Shown: positions 35,601 through 49,030, counted from the first letter of the stretch. The stretch: DNA of 64,000 nucleotides from Rachycentron canadum (GCA_038496675.1 CM076659.1:6807072-6871071); one strand, 5' to 3'. Numbers and translations are program-made. The notes: generated by a model from the letters alone, not told the origin.

Positions 35601-38600
35601 TCAGGTTTTCCTTGTGCATCAGCCCTTTTCTTGGGTGACTGGAATGTTCTACAGGAGCAGCACGAGCTGCCTCACTCAGTAATGGCTTTACCACCAGGCA
35701 CTACGCAGGCTTGCCTGACTTGCTCCTAATAAGACCAGGGGTGTAGGTTTCTCTTCCCAGCCACACAAGCATCTGCCACTTCCGAAATGTCTTGAATTGT
35801 TTCCCCTGCATCTGTCCTCTCTCCTTGCATTTTTCTTTCCTTCTTCATCATCTGTGAGATTCAACATCATCTTCTAACTTTTTAAGTATGTTGTGTTCAT
35901 AGTTGTGCAGCACAAGAAAATTGTTGAGCTGTGGGTTGAGTCATGGGTCTCTGTGATGTGTTGTGATTCCGGTGATTTGTGGTACTCCTCAGATACATCC
36001 AGATGTGTAGCAGAGAAGAAGTACACAGAGCAGCAGGCCAAGAAGCTCTTCCCGCAGGTCTTTGTGCCTGTATGCAACCCTGATGGTACCTATAGCGAGG
36101 TAACAAAAAACACACCATTAAATTATACTTCTCTACAGTATGGGGCATGGCAGTAGACTATGGAGGCCACGGTAGAAAACAGCAACTCTTTTGCACTGCT
36201 CTTTTCTCCTGAATGGACTTATTTAACTATTGTTTTTAACTATACTTCTTTACATCATATTCTTACAGATGCCACCCCTGGTTTCAATTGTGTTGCCTTT
36301 GTGTTTACATGCTGTTTTAATTACAGGTTCAGTGCCACAGCTACACTGGATACTGCTGGTGTGTCACACCCAATGGCCGACCCATCAGTGGTTCAGCAGT
36401 AGCCAATAAAAAACCTCGATGCCAAGGTAGGTACCTCCTGTGTCTTATAATGAGAAACTTTCAATAATGTATACACACATGCATATTGCATTTTCAGTTG
36501 ACTAGTATAAGCATTTGATTTTGTAATGAGCCCCCATTTTAAATGGTCGATTTGTACTCAAACATGGTTTTCTGTAATTATATGAAGCAATGATGATAAA
36601 TTGAATTCAGCACGGAAAAGCATTACAGTCCATGTTTGTGGGGGTTGTAATCTTTAGTCCTGTGGGAAAGTGGTCAGTGACTGGACTGACGGGCACAGAG
36701 TTTGAGGGCCACCCGAGGACTGAGCATTGCTCAAGGCATGGGGCTGCAGTGTAAATAAGCCTAGTAGAAAATCCTTGCTGCAGAGTTGAGCAATGAAATT
36801 AAACTGTGAGGAATGTAAGTGTTTTTGGAGGATGGCGTCTGCCAAACAATCAAATAACCAATGCCACATGTCCTCCCTGTGCGTCTTCATGGGGCTGCCT
36901 TGAACGTTGCTGCTGTCTCAAGAGTGAGAAAGTTCCAGAAGCAGCTGTAGGAGCTGCAGTTGTTTGCACTGCCAGCTGTACTTTAATTATTAGTTGTGTA
37001 TATGAAGTTTAAAAGACAACTCTCCATTGACATGTACTGTGTTTGATCTTGTGCCACAAAATGAGGCCAAAGATTTGTAATCCTTTGTCTCACACATGGG
37101 GGAAAAATTTAATTAATTTGATCCTGTCAATTTTCAGGATCAAAACAAGAGAGAGCTACCACAAGAGAGCCAGGTAAAGCAGGTGAGACTTTAATTCAAG
37201 GGAAATTGATTCTTTATTATTGACTCTTCTACATGTGCATGTGTACTTTCATGTTTGTCCATGTGCATGTATGTACCTATCTAAACATGCATGTACATGT
37301 GTGTATGTATTAATTTGTATTTCTGTCTGTTTGCCTGCTTCTGTGTCAGAGATGGCGGATTGCCTGTTAAGGCTTGCCTCTCTAATATTTTGTCAATTTG
37401 AAAGAGTGCAAGCAGCCTGAAGGCTGATATAAAAGCAGTCTTTTACTGACTAACAAGTCTAAGGAGAGAGGCTGTGGTGAACTTTAATGCACACCGCCAG
37501 CAGCTACAGCGCCTATAACCGCCTGTTGTCTTTACCAGGCAGCTAAACGACCAGGGAGCAGCAAGAATGGAAGAACACTGACTTATCAAATGCTCTTCTC
37601 TAACTTTGTTTCTTTATCTTGGTTCTTTTTCAGCAACACTGTCATAAGACACAAGGAAGTGTTCACACTTTATCCTCTACCTACTTTCACCCTGTCTCTC
37701 ATCAACATCTACCCTTATCCAGACATAGAACCACTAAGTTTCTCTCCAGCTCCACTACAGATACTGTGTCTTGCTCTCATCAAGTCTATTTCTTTCACTG
37801 ATGTGATTTTAAAGCTAAGAAAGAAAAAAAGTAATTTGGGTTGATTCAGATCAATTCCTTATGTATGTGTGCGTGTTTGCATGCATGAATGTGTGCATGT
37901 GTTTGAGAGAGAGAGTGCATATCCATCCACTTGTGTTTGTCACATGGGTTATTCCTGTCAGTGTGACATTTATGACTGTGCCTCTCTCTCTCTCTGTAAA
38001 CAATCTTCGGTATAGTGTCTGTCTGAGCCTGGCCAACTCATTACACAAAGATCAAGTGGGAATGCAAAAATTTGAGATGGTGGGAGAGTGAATGAGGGTG
38101 GAAAGGAGGTGAAGGGAGGGGGGTTGTGGTTCAATCTGAACTGGTTGGATAAACAGGGTGGTGAAAAGCAGAATAAACTGTAGATTTGTGGTGTGCCAGC
38201 ACTGAAAATAGCAGTGATTGCATCAATATTTTGATTCAGCAGAAGCCTATCAGGGCCTAAGCATTCTACAGCAGCCGTTGCTCCACATTTATTATCACAA
38301 TATTCATAAAGTTAAACATCAAATGCTTTACCATAAACGTAATGCTGGTGCTGAACTTAACAAATTCATTCACATGCTGGAATCATATGCAGCTGACGAC
38401 TGACAAACAGCAGTAAAGCTACTGCTGTATGACCACAAATAGCGCGGGGGTTTCCTGGCAGATGCTAAAAGAGGTGTTACAGTCATGTAAAAGGCTGCAA
38501 AGTAAAGATAGGTCATTAGTGGTTTATCGTAAATCCAAATCATAAATACACTTTTTAAATGGCATTTCCATCCGTAAAGTGAGCAGAGTAATAACATGTC

Positions 38601-41600
38601 TGCCTCAGTCAGTCACACTGACTGTATGTATTTTTATCCACCAAGCGTGCTTGAGAAGATGAATGGCTGGCATAACGAACTTGCATTAAATGTAATATCC
38701 TGACTTAGCAATGGAGAATTTGTTGCTAAAGAAAAGAACTTGAAGTTTATTCTCTGTTTGTGGAGCCACCCAATTGGAGATACCCTGACTCATGCTTTAA
38801 CAAAGCTTTACTTTGAGCAGAATGAGTGTCCCACACTGAGGTTAACCACACCTACGGTTGTGGGTTTACCCTAAGCAGCTCAAAACCTCTGTCCCATCTC
38901 CCTCCTTCAGCAAATCATACAAACAAACAGACCAAACAAACACTGAGCTCGATTTTCCAACTGTTAATTGGTTAGTCTCAGACTTGGCTACTGCATTTTT
39001 CACCCCTTGTGTCTCTCCCACCTTCACACAGCTCTCAGAACTCAAATGCAGGAAGGATGAAGAAGAACATCAGGGACAACTCGTCCTCATCCTCTCCTCA
39101 TTCATTATTAACTGACCTCAATCTGTCCTCCATAGCATAATCTCCCTTGTTGCATGAAGTGAAGACATGGGAATATATGACCACTATACCTCTGGTTTTC
39201 CTCCTTTCTTTCTCTTACTCTAAGTCACCTATTTCATCTTTCACCACACACACACTTCTAATTCTCCTCACCTCTACTTCTGCCTCTCTGATTATTGGCC
39301 GGGCAACGTGCAAATCTCACATAGTTAAGTATTCTCTAATCTACCTTACTTTCGTAATTGTAGTCTCCTTGCAAATATTCTCCATTCTAAATGCAGATGA
39401 GACTGGTCTAGTGGTGGATCCGCAGCCTGCTACTGATGAAGAAGGTGAGATTTTACCCGTTAATCTGAGTAAAAAATGTTTGATGCCGTGCATGTGTTTA
39501 CTGAGACACCAGACTGACTTAAAAGTGTAGCATGTAAATGTCCTTAAAAGGGCAGTGGGGCCGGCACACAAGACTGCTACAGCCTCATTCTTCAAAAAAA
39601 AGTAATTGGGGAAAATGTGATAGTCGAGCATTTTCAGATTTATGAGATTAATGTAAATATAAACGAAAACTAAGAAGACATGAGTTGCATTTTTGCTTAT
39701 TTTTTACGCACACATTTTATGTTAAAGTGAGACAATGCAATTTTTGTTGAATTGCACCACATTGTCCACAAGTCACAATTACAACATATTGATAAATGCT
39801 AAAACACAATTTAATAGTAGCATAAGTGGAATAGAGTTGTCAAATTTCTTCAGTAATGTCCAATATCTATCTAAAATGATCTAGCTAGCCTCCGTAAGAT
39901 ACTGGTCAAACCACCTAAAGTAAGATAGAAACAAAGTGCTTGAGTGTTAATTTGAGCAAGGTTGTGTTTTTGACAAAGAATTTTTAATTTGAAGATGAAT
40001 GGTGGTGTTTCTTATTCTCAAGGTACATTTACTTAAGTACTGTACTTCAGTATAATTTTGTGGTAGACTGCGGGTGCTTTACTTGAGGCTATTCCTTTTT
40101 ATGGTAATTTACACCTGTGCTGCACTACACTTTTGAGGCAAACGTACTTCTGACCTGACAACTCTAATTACTGGTTACTTTATATATTAAAAATTTCACA
40201 TAAAATGTATCTTTAAAACATGGTTTATTGGTGCAGATAGAAATAGCCAACACAATATAAAGTAGTTGATATCAGCTCAGAATCACAAACAGATGCAACA
40301 TTAAAATACGACTTGCATGTGAATTCATGCGCAATAATCCAATGATATACGGTAATATAAATAGTAATGTAATGTTGTGGCATTATTACAGTCACTTCTT
40401 TTAAACTCCAAATGACTTCGAAAACATCTTCCTACATTTCAATTGCCATAAAGATAATCTGTCGCTCTTAACTGCAGGCAGTCACATTTTGTAAAGTTGT
40501 ATTTGAGCACTTTTATCACCCTTTTCCATTTTCAAAGCAGTGTTTTATGATTACATCTTAATGCAATTACTTGATAATACAGGAAGAAACTCAGTCAGTC
40601 ATACTTTACCTGCTCCCTTTTTCTCTCAGCTGCTATATTTCTGGTCAGACCTGTCACATGCAATTTATTGTCCATATCCACTCCAGCAGTTTGAGAGACG
40701 ATAACCTTGATGTGCATTTTACAGTCTGTGAGTTTTGGAACCACCAGGTTTGGCTCCGATGATAAACAAGTGTGTTTTCAATTGAAGCTAATAAAGCTGT
40801 CTTGGTGATTTCTTTCAGACATTATTTCCCAGTACCCCACTCTGTGGACAGAGCAGGTTCGCAGCCGACAGAACAATAGAACCAGAGCACCATGTGAGTT
40901 TCAAAGAAGACTTTTTCTTTAATGACGGCGATCGGGTGTTTGCAAACCTCAACTGAAAGCACGCTCTATGTTTTTCCTACTTGTGTGAGCAATCATGGTT
41001 TGAGGCTGTTCTGTCTTTTAAGGACAGATGGTGGGTTGTGAAAGCAATACATCTTAGTGTTGGAGTACGTTAGGCTTTGAGGGTCTGCTTCTCTGTGGTT
41101 CTTAGTGTTGCAGCATATCCGTAATTATCAGCACATGGCACAAACACAGGACCTCCTATTCTTTTTGATAGCCTATTCTGCCCTCCTGTTTCACACATGC
41201 ACATTTGCACTTTGGAGAAATATGTTGCCTTCTGCATAAATTTTGAGGTCAGTCTAGAGATGAGAACGCTGTGTGCACATGTGCATTTGTGTGTGTGAAT
41301 CCCATTATCATAATTTACAACCAATAAAAAAAGCCTGAGAAATGCAGCATTGATGGTTTTGATTACCATGTGCTCTTTGGGGTATTGGGGTGAAAAAAAA
41401 AAAAGAAAGCACCCACCCCAACAAAGAGAGCCCATACGGAGGAACTGGAGCGAAGAGAGTCGGTTGAGAAAGCGGGGAGGCATTTCATTTGGTCTCTTTT
41501 GTGTGGGTAAAGATCTCTAATGAAAATAAACAAAGAAAAGGGATATCCATAATCCCGCAGTAGCTTCCGAGCCTTGAGGCAAGCGGCGAACAGAGGAAGA

Positions 41601-41905
41601 GATTGGTGATGAAAGCCCTCATGACCAGAAGAGCTCTACTTCCATCCCTGAGTTTAATACTCAAATCTCTGTTGGAGAGCTGCACTGCAGAGACGGAGGC
41701 TGCTGCCCTGAAAAAAAGTCTGATTAGATCCTGCTGAGGAATCTTTTGCATGAAGCTCATGAAACACTGTATTTTTCCTTGCAAATTTTGATTGTGTAAA
41801 CATATACTGTTGTAGAGCCCTGCTACTTTGCCCTGCAGTATTGTGTCATTGAGTGTAGGTGTGTGGAAGCAATGGCACAACTGACCACTGCTCTGCTTTT
41901 GTCTC

Positions 41906-41956
<51 letters not shown>

Positions 41957-43726
41957 CCTCTCTCTCTCTCTCACACACATCCACAGAGGGCAGTTGAGTG
42001 TCCAAATATTTACTTAACTTGGGGCATAGGGAGCTGTACGTAGTCATTAGCCCGTTAATGTCCGTAAACAGTGCCACGGGGGGCTGATATAGCAGTCTAC
42101 ACACACTGTCTCCAAGCACTCATCCTCCTCCCCTTGGTCCTCCTCTTTCACCTCTGGGATTTTTCAGCAATGGTTAGAGGGTGTTGAGAAAGCAGCTTTA
42201 TGTGTTTTACTTTTAAAAAGAAATTCAGACATATTACATAAATCTAAAATGTAAGTGTTGTGCCAGATCTAGTTAGGAATGACTCCAAATTTAAACTTAA
42301 AACAGATTGTTTTGATCACGTCGGGGGTGTGTGTGTGTCTGGAGAATGTTTTGCCAAAGCACACAACCTAGACCACCTAAGTAAATGTCTATTCAATTGG
42401 TGTGTGATTCTGTGTTTGTGTGACCAATCAACTAATGCGTCCGCTGATTCCCATATGACCTCTGACCCCACTCTCCAGCCTCGTCATGTGACCAGGAGCA
42501 GGAAGAGGCGAGGCAGCACAAGAATGATGCTGTATTCGTACCAGACTGTGCCCAGGGAGGACTGTACAAGCCAGTCCAATGCCACCCCTCCACTGGCTAC
42601 TGCTGGTGTGTGCTGGTGGACACTGGACGACCCATACCAGGGACTTCCACCAGGTGGGACAGAGTTGTCTGTTAGCCCATAGAGTCACCTATAACTCATG
42701 CGTGATATGGTTATTATAGGTCTTTATCTATGGTACTTTCAGTCTAATTTACACACATTGTCGGAATTTATTGCACAGTTCTTCATGGCAAACAAACCTG
42801 AGAGTTGTTACACAAAGCAGGTAAGTGATCATTAGCCAACCTAACACAGCATAATGGTCAACTGATAGGGAGGCTGTCCAACTGAACGACCCAGTTTCAT
42901 GCCATTTTTTGGCAAATAGCTTCTGCACTGAAATGTCCGCAAATAAGTTTCTGTACTTGAGACTCAGAAAATGCCCGTAAGTCTGACATGAGCATGCAGA
43001 CAGTGACTCAGTGGTCTGGTAAGAAGCAGGTCAGAGGTCAGTCAGCCTGGCAGAGTGGGGCACTGGTGTGCTCTTGTTGAGCAGCAAAGCTGGGTATCCG
43101 ATTAACAAGGCACCAGGCAGAGTGCCAGACAGCACATTAGCACACATATGGAAGCGTGGATTGTCCCCCTTCTCTCCCCTTGTCCCAGACCAGCTTTTGG
43201 CCCTGTCGCACAGCAGCAATCAGGACTCCACCAGCTCTCCAAGGGAGGCCGTGAAAGCTTCCTTGTGTCCCACGCTCTCTGTCTGCCTGTCTGCTTCTCT
43301 CCCTCTATCTCTCTCTTTCTCACCATCCCTCCCCCGTTCTGTCCTCATACCAGTCCCAAATCCCTCCCCTCTTTTTGGATGTGTTTCACAGCCTCTGGTT
43401 TGCCACAAAACAATTATTTGAATCCCTGTGATTTAACTGTACGGGCCTAACTGGAAAACATGGGATTTCTTTCAGGTTTTACAATGAGGATAGTTTTACT
43501 GTTATAAACAAACCCTTCCATCCACTTTACTTTGAACTAATTGGCATTTTCTCATAAGGTGTATTTCTCCTTCACAGGTATGAACAGCCAAAGTGTGACG
43601 GCAATGCCAGGGCCCACCCAACTAAACCTAAGGACCATTACAAAAGCAGACATCTCCAAGGTAGGTCTTCAGAGACTGGACCCAGTCTCTTTACTTCCTC
43701 TCTGCTCAAACCACATGGTGAAGTTT

Positions 43727-43768
<42 letters not shown>

Positions 43769-46700
43769 TGCGCGTGTGCGTGTGTGTGTGTGTACGCCTG
43801 TTGACATCATTAGCACTATTGGTCAAGGAAATGGAGGATAAAGAGTTGAGAATTACCAGATACTGCTCCTCACTGGTCAATAAGCAAGGAGACAGAGACG
43901 GATTGGGGGGAGGATTAATCTTCAACTGACACGGGAGATGGAGGATAGTGGGATGATAGCACAGAGGAGAAACAGCAGGGGGGAGAGGTACAGATAATGG
44001 ATAATAGGATGCCAGAGACAGCTAGTGACAGAAAGAGTGTAGATAAGTAAATTGAGGGCGGGAGGGTAGTTTAAGAGTGGTGGTCATGGGGTAGGGTTAG
44101 TTGCAGGTGAGACTGTGTTTTACTGTTTAACACCTTCAATTGTAAAATTCATATTTTGATATACCTGAGTGAAGTTTACTCATGGAAAGAACTGAAGATA
44201 GATGAAATGATCATATGTTGCCATTTCATAAAACTCCCAAAGGCAACATATGTTCACAGTCAAGTGACAAAGGAGCAGGTGAGGGTGGTTGGACAGGTAT
44301 ATATATATCATATCCAGTGTTCAGCCTTCACTCCGTGTGTCCAACCACAGTCAATGTTGGTTTAACTGAGACTACCACCAATCTATAACCTCAACTACGT
44401 ATTTATTTGAACCAAATCCGTAACACAATTGTTCCCTGACTCTGACATAAACCTAACCAAACATTATCCATAGGGATATCAGATAAAGAAACGATTTTGA
44501 AAGGCACTAATAAGATATTTTATGGCTATAGTGATATGGGATGTGAAGTGTCACATGGCTGCCTGGGCTCTTAGGGCAAGGAAAGCTGTCTTGAATCTAG
44601 TTTTTTGAGAATGTAGGAGATGATCAATCAAAGAATCCAGCTTACTTTGGAGGTAGAACATACATTATACTGATTTGTTATTGTTTCTCTACTAAAATGT
44701 TAAAAAAAATATTCTTGACTTCCCTCTCCTTCATAGAAATGTCATTTTTTATGGCCTTCATTCAACTTACTGACCTATTTGCTGAGGATCACAAACTCTC
44801 CACACAGCTGTGCAATGGAGCCCACAGGGCATCGCAAACTGAGCGATAAAGCAATTTTGAACAGGTTTAGCTTAATGCAGTTATCTCAAGCATCTATTTT
44901 ATGTGTGGAAATGAAAATAATTGTTAACTCTTTCCCAAACTGTCTGCTATAAATGTCTACTTGCTTTTGCTGAGCAGCCTCCACATTCAACTTTGACATG
45001 TTCTGCATACAACAGCTTTGCATAGACACAATATAACATTGCAGTGGATGGTGGGCACTCAGCCTGTTTTCATTACATTTGTACATACTATAATTTCATC
45101 ATTGTAAAAATCATCATATTTCATTTTGTCAGTAATTTCACGACTTGTCATAAAACCAGTGCAAAGAGTTATAGCTTTCATGTGCTGCGTACAACCAAAT
45201 CTCAGTTTAAAGCTGAATGGTGCTTGGCAAATTTGTCGTTTTTTGGTGGTTTGGTAAACATGTTAATAATCCAGCAGTATATGAACAGAGCCACCACTGT
45301 TCGTGTCCCATCCGTAACTGTTTATGTAACAGTTTGCCAGGCCAGAGCTGTGCTCTCTGCTCGCAGGTGCCGCATTCAGCAGCAGAGCAGCACTCTGTCT
45401 CTGCATCGAGGACTCTTGTATAGTGTGTAAAAAAACTGGAAAAACGGGATGGACAGTCACAGATCGATGCTCCTGACCAATAAATGTTACTCATCTTTGC
45501 CTTCCAGTGCCACCAGTGGTGTATATTATTGCTAATATGTTGAGCAGAAAAAATTACAGTGTCTGTCAGCAGATAGTGTTTGGTGGCAATGAGGTGGAAA
45601 ACATCCCATGAGAAAGAGCTTGAGCCCAACCAAACACCTTTTTAAACAGTGTGTGGTAGAAGAGCAAACAATAAACCTATTCAGCCATGCAGTCACCTAA
45701 CAGAGACGCTCACACAAGTACACAGACATCACTCTAAACCTGTCAAAGAAACCTGCACCGTATCAGCCAGGTCTCCCATTATAAAATATGCCGGGGAACA
45801 GTCAAATAAAACGCAGCATCTTGTTTTCTTTATGAGCGGTGGCATCAGCGGCTGTAAACTCCATTACTGTATGAACCAGGGATAATTATAAACGCTGCCT
45901 TCACATTGCTGCAGCCTATTTGCTCTTGAAGCGCTAGTGTTGAGAGGTTTATGGGGCAAGATGCAAGAAAGGAGCAACTTGCCCTAAAAGCAGCAGGAGA
46001 GGAAAGCCGAGTGTTTGGCTATCTTTCTCCCCAGAGCAGGATCATGGGATAGCATCGGGGCAGGCATTGGGAACTGCAGCTGTGAGTGCTGACAGGTCTC
46101 TGCCCCATGTGGCTCCATAGAATAACACTGCTCCTTATTGACAGTAACACACAGGCACCCATATGCAAACATGCACTTACTAGCCAACTTTCTAAAGGCA
46201 GCAGATGTATAGATGGGTATGAATAGTGGTGTAGATGTTAGATTTTTAAGAAGAAAAAAAGTAATCATTTGAGGCTTTCTCAACTTGATTCCATCCTGCA
46301 TCTGTCAAATTTGGACATTACATAATTATAATCATTATGAAGTAAGGCAGCAGACGTTTACTGCTTCAGCCTTGAACTGAACGGAAAATGGCCAGACTCA
46401 ATTTCCTTTGAATGACAGCAGGAACATTTGTGTCCTGCCCCTCAGCAAAACAGTGTCCAGACAGACAGAAGCTGATCTGTCCCACCCCCACAAGAAAAAG
46501 TTTTGCTGCCAAGAGGTAAAGGACTGCAGCTTTACCTGATGACTTCCCATCTGACTGAACTGCAGACATGTTCAGATTCCTCCAGCATTACGGAGAGGAC
46601 GTGTGCTCTCCATGAAAAACACTGAGCCTCAAACAAGTCCAACTGCCATCCCACAAATCTCTCTTCAGTCAGAAGCCAGATAAAAACACTTTGCCTTCTG

Positions 46701-49030
46701 AGGGTGCAATTGTGTGGCTGTCTAGACTAATTTACCACAAGAGGCTCAGCAAGGCACCACTTTGGGCATTCACAGGTGGGTCAGATATTTTACTGGGCTA
46801 GGGCCAGGGAGGGCCTACTAAAACTTAAGTGCAAGTCTGTTCAGCATGTAAAGGAGACTGTGGAAGAGTTTGGACATGTGAATGTTTCAGCCCTCGGCTC
46901 GGCACAGGTTGCTAAAGTCCTGTGCTACTTGGGAAAGTGGAGTGGAGGCTGGGCGCTGGGTGTTTACACCGATGCTGGTCGCCACCTGTTATAGAAGGGC
47001 AAAGCATGCTATTATCTCCAACACAAGAGAATCTGGCCCCGCAGGCTTGGGTCATAAAAAAGAGTAGCAAACTGCAGAGAATTTCTTCTGCTCCACAGGC
47101 AGAATAGCAGAGGGAAGTTGGACTGTGAGAAAGCAGAGGAGAGTGGGAGAGGAATCCTGGAATCTCTCCGGCCTCCATAGCCTTCAGCTCTTCCAGAACA
47201 ACCTTGGCCTCCTCACTCTTAAAGCTCTATGGGCTAACAGACAATTACTATCATTAGGGTCATTCCGCTCCAGTCGTCCCTCATTTTAATTTTTTCCCGT
47301 CACTCTGCATGTAATGATGCTCCTCTCTTGGTTTTAGTTGGGTAGTTAATGACAGATTTTGCCTTATAGGTTTATGGGTTAATTATATCAGTCTCTTCTC
47401 TAGCTGACAAGTTGAAGATCAGCTGTGGTGTCCATCAATCTCTGAATGCATACCTTTAAATCAAACATCCCTCAGATTAAATCCTCAGTAACACTGTCTG
47501 TCAGGACTGTATTTGGTCCCCTTGATGTCTCAGGTGAGTCTCAGGTGCTGAATGGAGACTCTTGTTCCTACATACAACATCCAGTAACATCATCTGGGCC
47601 TCCAGCTGTCAAGACCACTCAGGGGCCTCTGGGATGATTGGCAGGTACCCTCTTCCTCCTCCAGATGAGGGGAGGTCTGACACTTTATGAGAGGGAGTTA
47701 AAGACAACTGTGAGAGTCTTGTTTGGGTTTATTTTCTCCTCTGCTGTCTTTATGTGCTGCTCACGTTAGACCCATGCAGCCTGTTACGTGACGTCCCTCC
47801 CCAAACATTTATTAGGCCACCTATGATGGCAGCATTCCAGATCACAACACATGTTGTAATGCTGTGGGACTGGAGGGTCATTTGTGTTTGCTGACACACA
47901 TGTACTCTTAATTCCACGTGAATTATCTAATGCATCCTCTCACACACACTCATTCAGGTGTCTATGGTTTGTTTTCCAGGCTGTCCTGGGGCAAAGAAAA
48001 CAGAGTTCCTGACAAGTGTGCTTGATGCGCTGTCAACAGACATGGTGCACGCCGTCACAGATCCAGCATCCGCCGGAAGGTATGACATATGTTCATCTTA
48101 CCATCATTGATGTATATCAGTGGGTTCAGTCATTTACAAAAAGGCACAGAAGTCCTCAGTTGATTTTTGCTGGAACAATGGCAATTGATTGAACTCCGGG
48201 GATTTTCAACAACTGGGTGAAGTCATGTAGCAGCCTTTATTATCTGATTAACTGATGAGTTGATATCTCTCATTTAGAATGGCTGAGCCTGACCCTAGCC
48301 ACACCCTGGAGGAGAGGGTGGTCCATTGGTATTTCAGTCAGCTGGACAAAAACTCCAGCGGGGACATCGGAAAGAAGGAGATCAAGCCTTTCAAACGCTT
48401 CCTGCGCAAGAAATCCAAGCCTAAGAAGTGTGTAAAGAAGTTTGTGGAGTACTGCGACATCAGCAACGACAAGGCACTGTCTCTGCAGGAGCTAATGGGC
48501 TGCCTCGGGGTGACCAAAGAAGAAGGTGAGCTGAACAACACAACAACAGTGGTTCATGTTTAATGGCTAACCACAGCTAATACAGTCTACAAGCAACCAG
48601 CTGGAAAATTGAGAAAGAAGCCGATTTTGGTTCTCATCTGCTTAAAATCAAGGACCAATTGGGGCAACGCTTCCTGAAGGGTCAACTGTACTTTGTGGTG
48701 GCAATGATTTGTTGCTTGAATTGCTCATATGATGATTATTCAAGTTTGTATCACATTTTTGTGTCACAGGGGCCAAACCAGGAGAAGCCCTACCTTCTAG
48801 TAAACTAGTAAGTAAACTGCTTCTACCATACTAATGGGTAAAATGACTCTAAGAGAAATTAGTTTCACATCTAAGTGAAATAATGTTTTAGCTCTGTCAG
48901 TGCTGAGTGAGTCAGGAATATGCGATAGTTAAAAAAAGTTCTCTGACGAAAGTACAAACAAACGAGGGCATGTGTCAAGCTGACGTCACTGCAACTCTCT
49001 CCTCAGAATCCCTCAAAGAAGCAAGGCTAA
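27953..49030 (+). CDS. smoc2: SPARC-related modular calcium-binding protein 2, complete
   Basis: smoc2 encodes a secreted matricellular protein of the BM-40/SPARC family that modulates growth-factor and BMP signalling. Thirteen coding exons: 27953-28027, 33692-33854, 35993-36099, 36327-36426, 37138-37182, 39397-39444, 40819-40893, 42479-42653, 43578-43660, 47980-48079, 48278-48525, 48770-48807, 49007-49030 (1,281 nt, 426 aa; human SMOC2 about 446). Order: signal peptide 1-19 (cleavage likely before QKFSALT), six-cysteine Kazal/follistatin-like domain 35-78, thyroglobulin type-1 domain 84-147 (YCWCV), SMOC-specific linker, second thyroglobulin domain 208-269 (YCWCV), then the extracellular calcium-binding domain with two EF loops, DKNSSGDIGKKE (347-358) and DISNDKALSLQE (385-396). 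The tail ends NPSKKQG. QKFSALTFLRVDQDK and the KQG end identify smoc2 rather than smoc1. Confidence 0.95.
31809..31862. repeat. Imperfect 24-26 bp hairpin in smoc2 intron 1
   Basis: The left arm 31809-31834 (from ATTTATCTTGGAACC to GGGGTGT) and right arm 31839-31862 (from ACACCCAATAGG to CAGATAAAT) pair over their length with two single-base bulges and about two mismatches. The loop is CCAA. Flanking bases do not extend the stem. The loop is short for a microRNA precursor; a small inverted-repeat element is an alternative. Confidence 0.65.
32143..32175. repeat. 33-base poly-T tract
   Basis: An uninterrupted T homopolymer in smoc2 intron 1, preceded by T-rich interrupted sequence from about 32091. 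The length is likely polymorphic and error-prone in assembly. Confidence 0.9.
32599..32662. repeat. (GT)n microsatellite, smoc2 intron 1
   Basis: About 32 GT units with two GC interruptions near the 3' end. Expected to be polymorphic. Confidence 0.95.
33855..35992 (+). other. smoc2: smoc2 intron 2
   Basis: 2.1 kb without a supportable exon on either strand. The donor after the Kazal exon (AAAG|GTCAGG) is weaker than average; the acceptor before 35993 is ctcctcag. Confidence 0.6.
37174..37182 (+). other. smoc2: Tandem alternative 5' splice sites, 9 bases apart, at smoc2 exon 5
   Basis: After GAGCCAG the sequence offers one donor at 37174 (GTAAAG) and a second at 37183 (GTGAGA). Both keep the frame. 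Use of the second adds three codons (Gly-Lys-Ala). I chose the second because it is closer to consensus and its extra residues resemble the mammalian linker (GTGKT). Both isoforms are possible. Confidence 0.5.
37183..39396 (+). other. smoc2: smoc2 intron 5
   Basis: 2.2 kb with no supportable exon. It is A/T-rich with scattered short CATG/TG-rich simple sequence near 37240-37320 and 37860-37910. Confidence 0.6.
40020..40365 (+). repeat. Degenerate copy of a common teleost interspersed repeat (family B)
   Basis: Begins GGTACATTTACTTAAGTACT and continues through TGTGCTGCACTACACTTTTG, ATATAAAGTAGTTGATATC and AATAATCCAATGATATAC. This is an order of motifs I recognise from a very common short repeat in fish introns. 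It lies in the smoc2 intron between the exons at 39397-39444 and 40819-40893. The class is uncertain and recognition is from memory. Confidence 0.6.
40894..42478 (+). other. smoc2: smoc2 intron 7, with TC microsatellite
   Basis: 1.6 kb without a supportable exon. Contains a (TC)n tract at 41911-41972 followed by a short (CA)n. Open frames on the minus strand in 41070-42119 are low-complexity or unrelated to any family I recognise. Confidence 0.6.
41911..41972. repeat. (TC)n microsatellite, smoc2 intron 7
   Basis: About 31 TC units with one CCCC interruption near 41955, followed by (CA)n. The long polypyrimidine/polypurine strand could form H-DNA. Confidence 0.95.
43661..47979 (+). other. smoc2: smoc2 intron 9 (4.3 kb)
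   Basis: No exon supported on either strand. A (TG)n tract lies at 43731-43793. Weakly G/C-richer blocks occur at about 46750-47180, but reading frames there are not flanked by splice signals and look like chance. Confidence 0.55.
43731..43793. repeat. (TG)n microsatellite with CG interruptions, smoc2 intron 9
   Basis: About 31 dinucleotide units. The alternating TG/CG stretch near 43765-43780 is favourable for Z-DNA. Confidence 0.95.

Noticed and set aside
41823..42119. Open frame with Arg-Glu repeats
   Set aside because: Created by the TC/GA microsatellite.
43541..43929. Open frames with Cys-Val or His-Thr runs over smoc2 exon 9
   Set aside because: Shadow of the TG microsatellite and of the real exon at 43578-43660.
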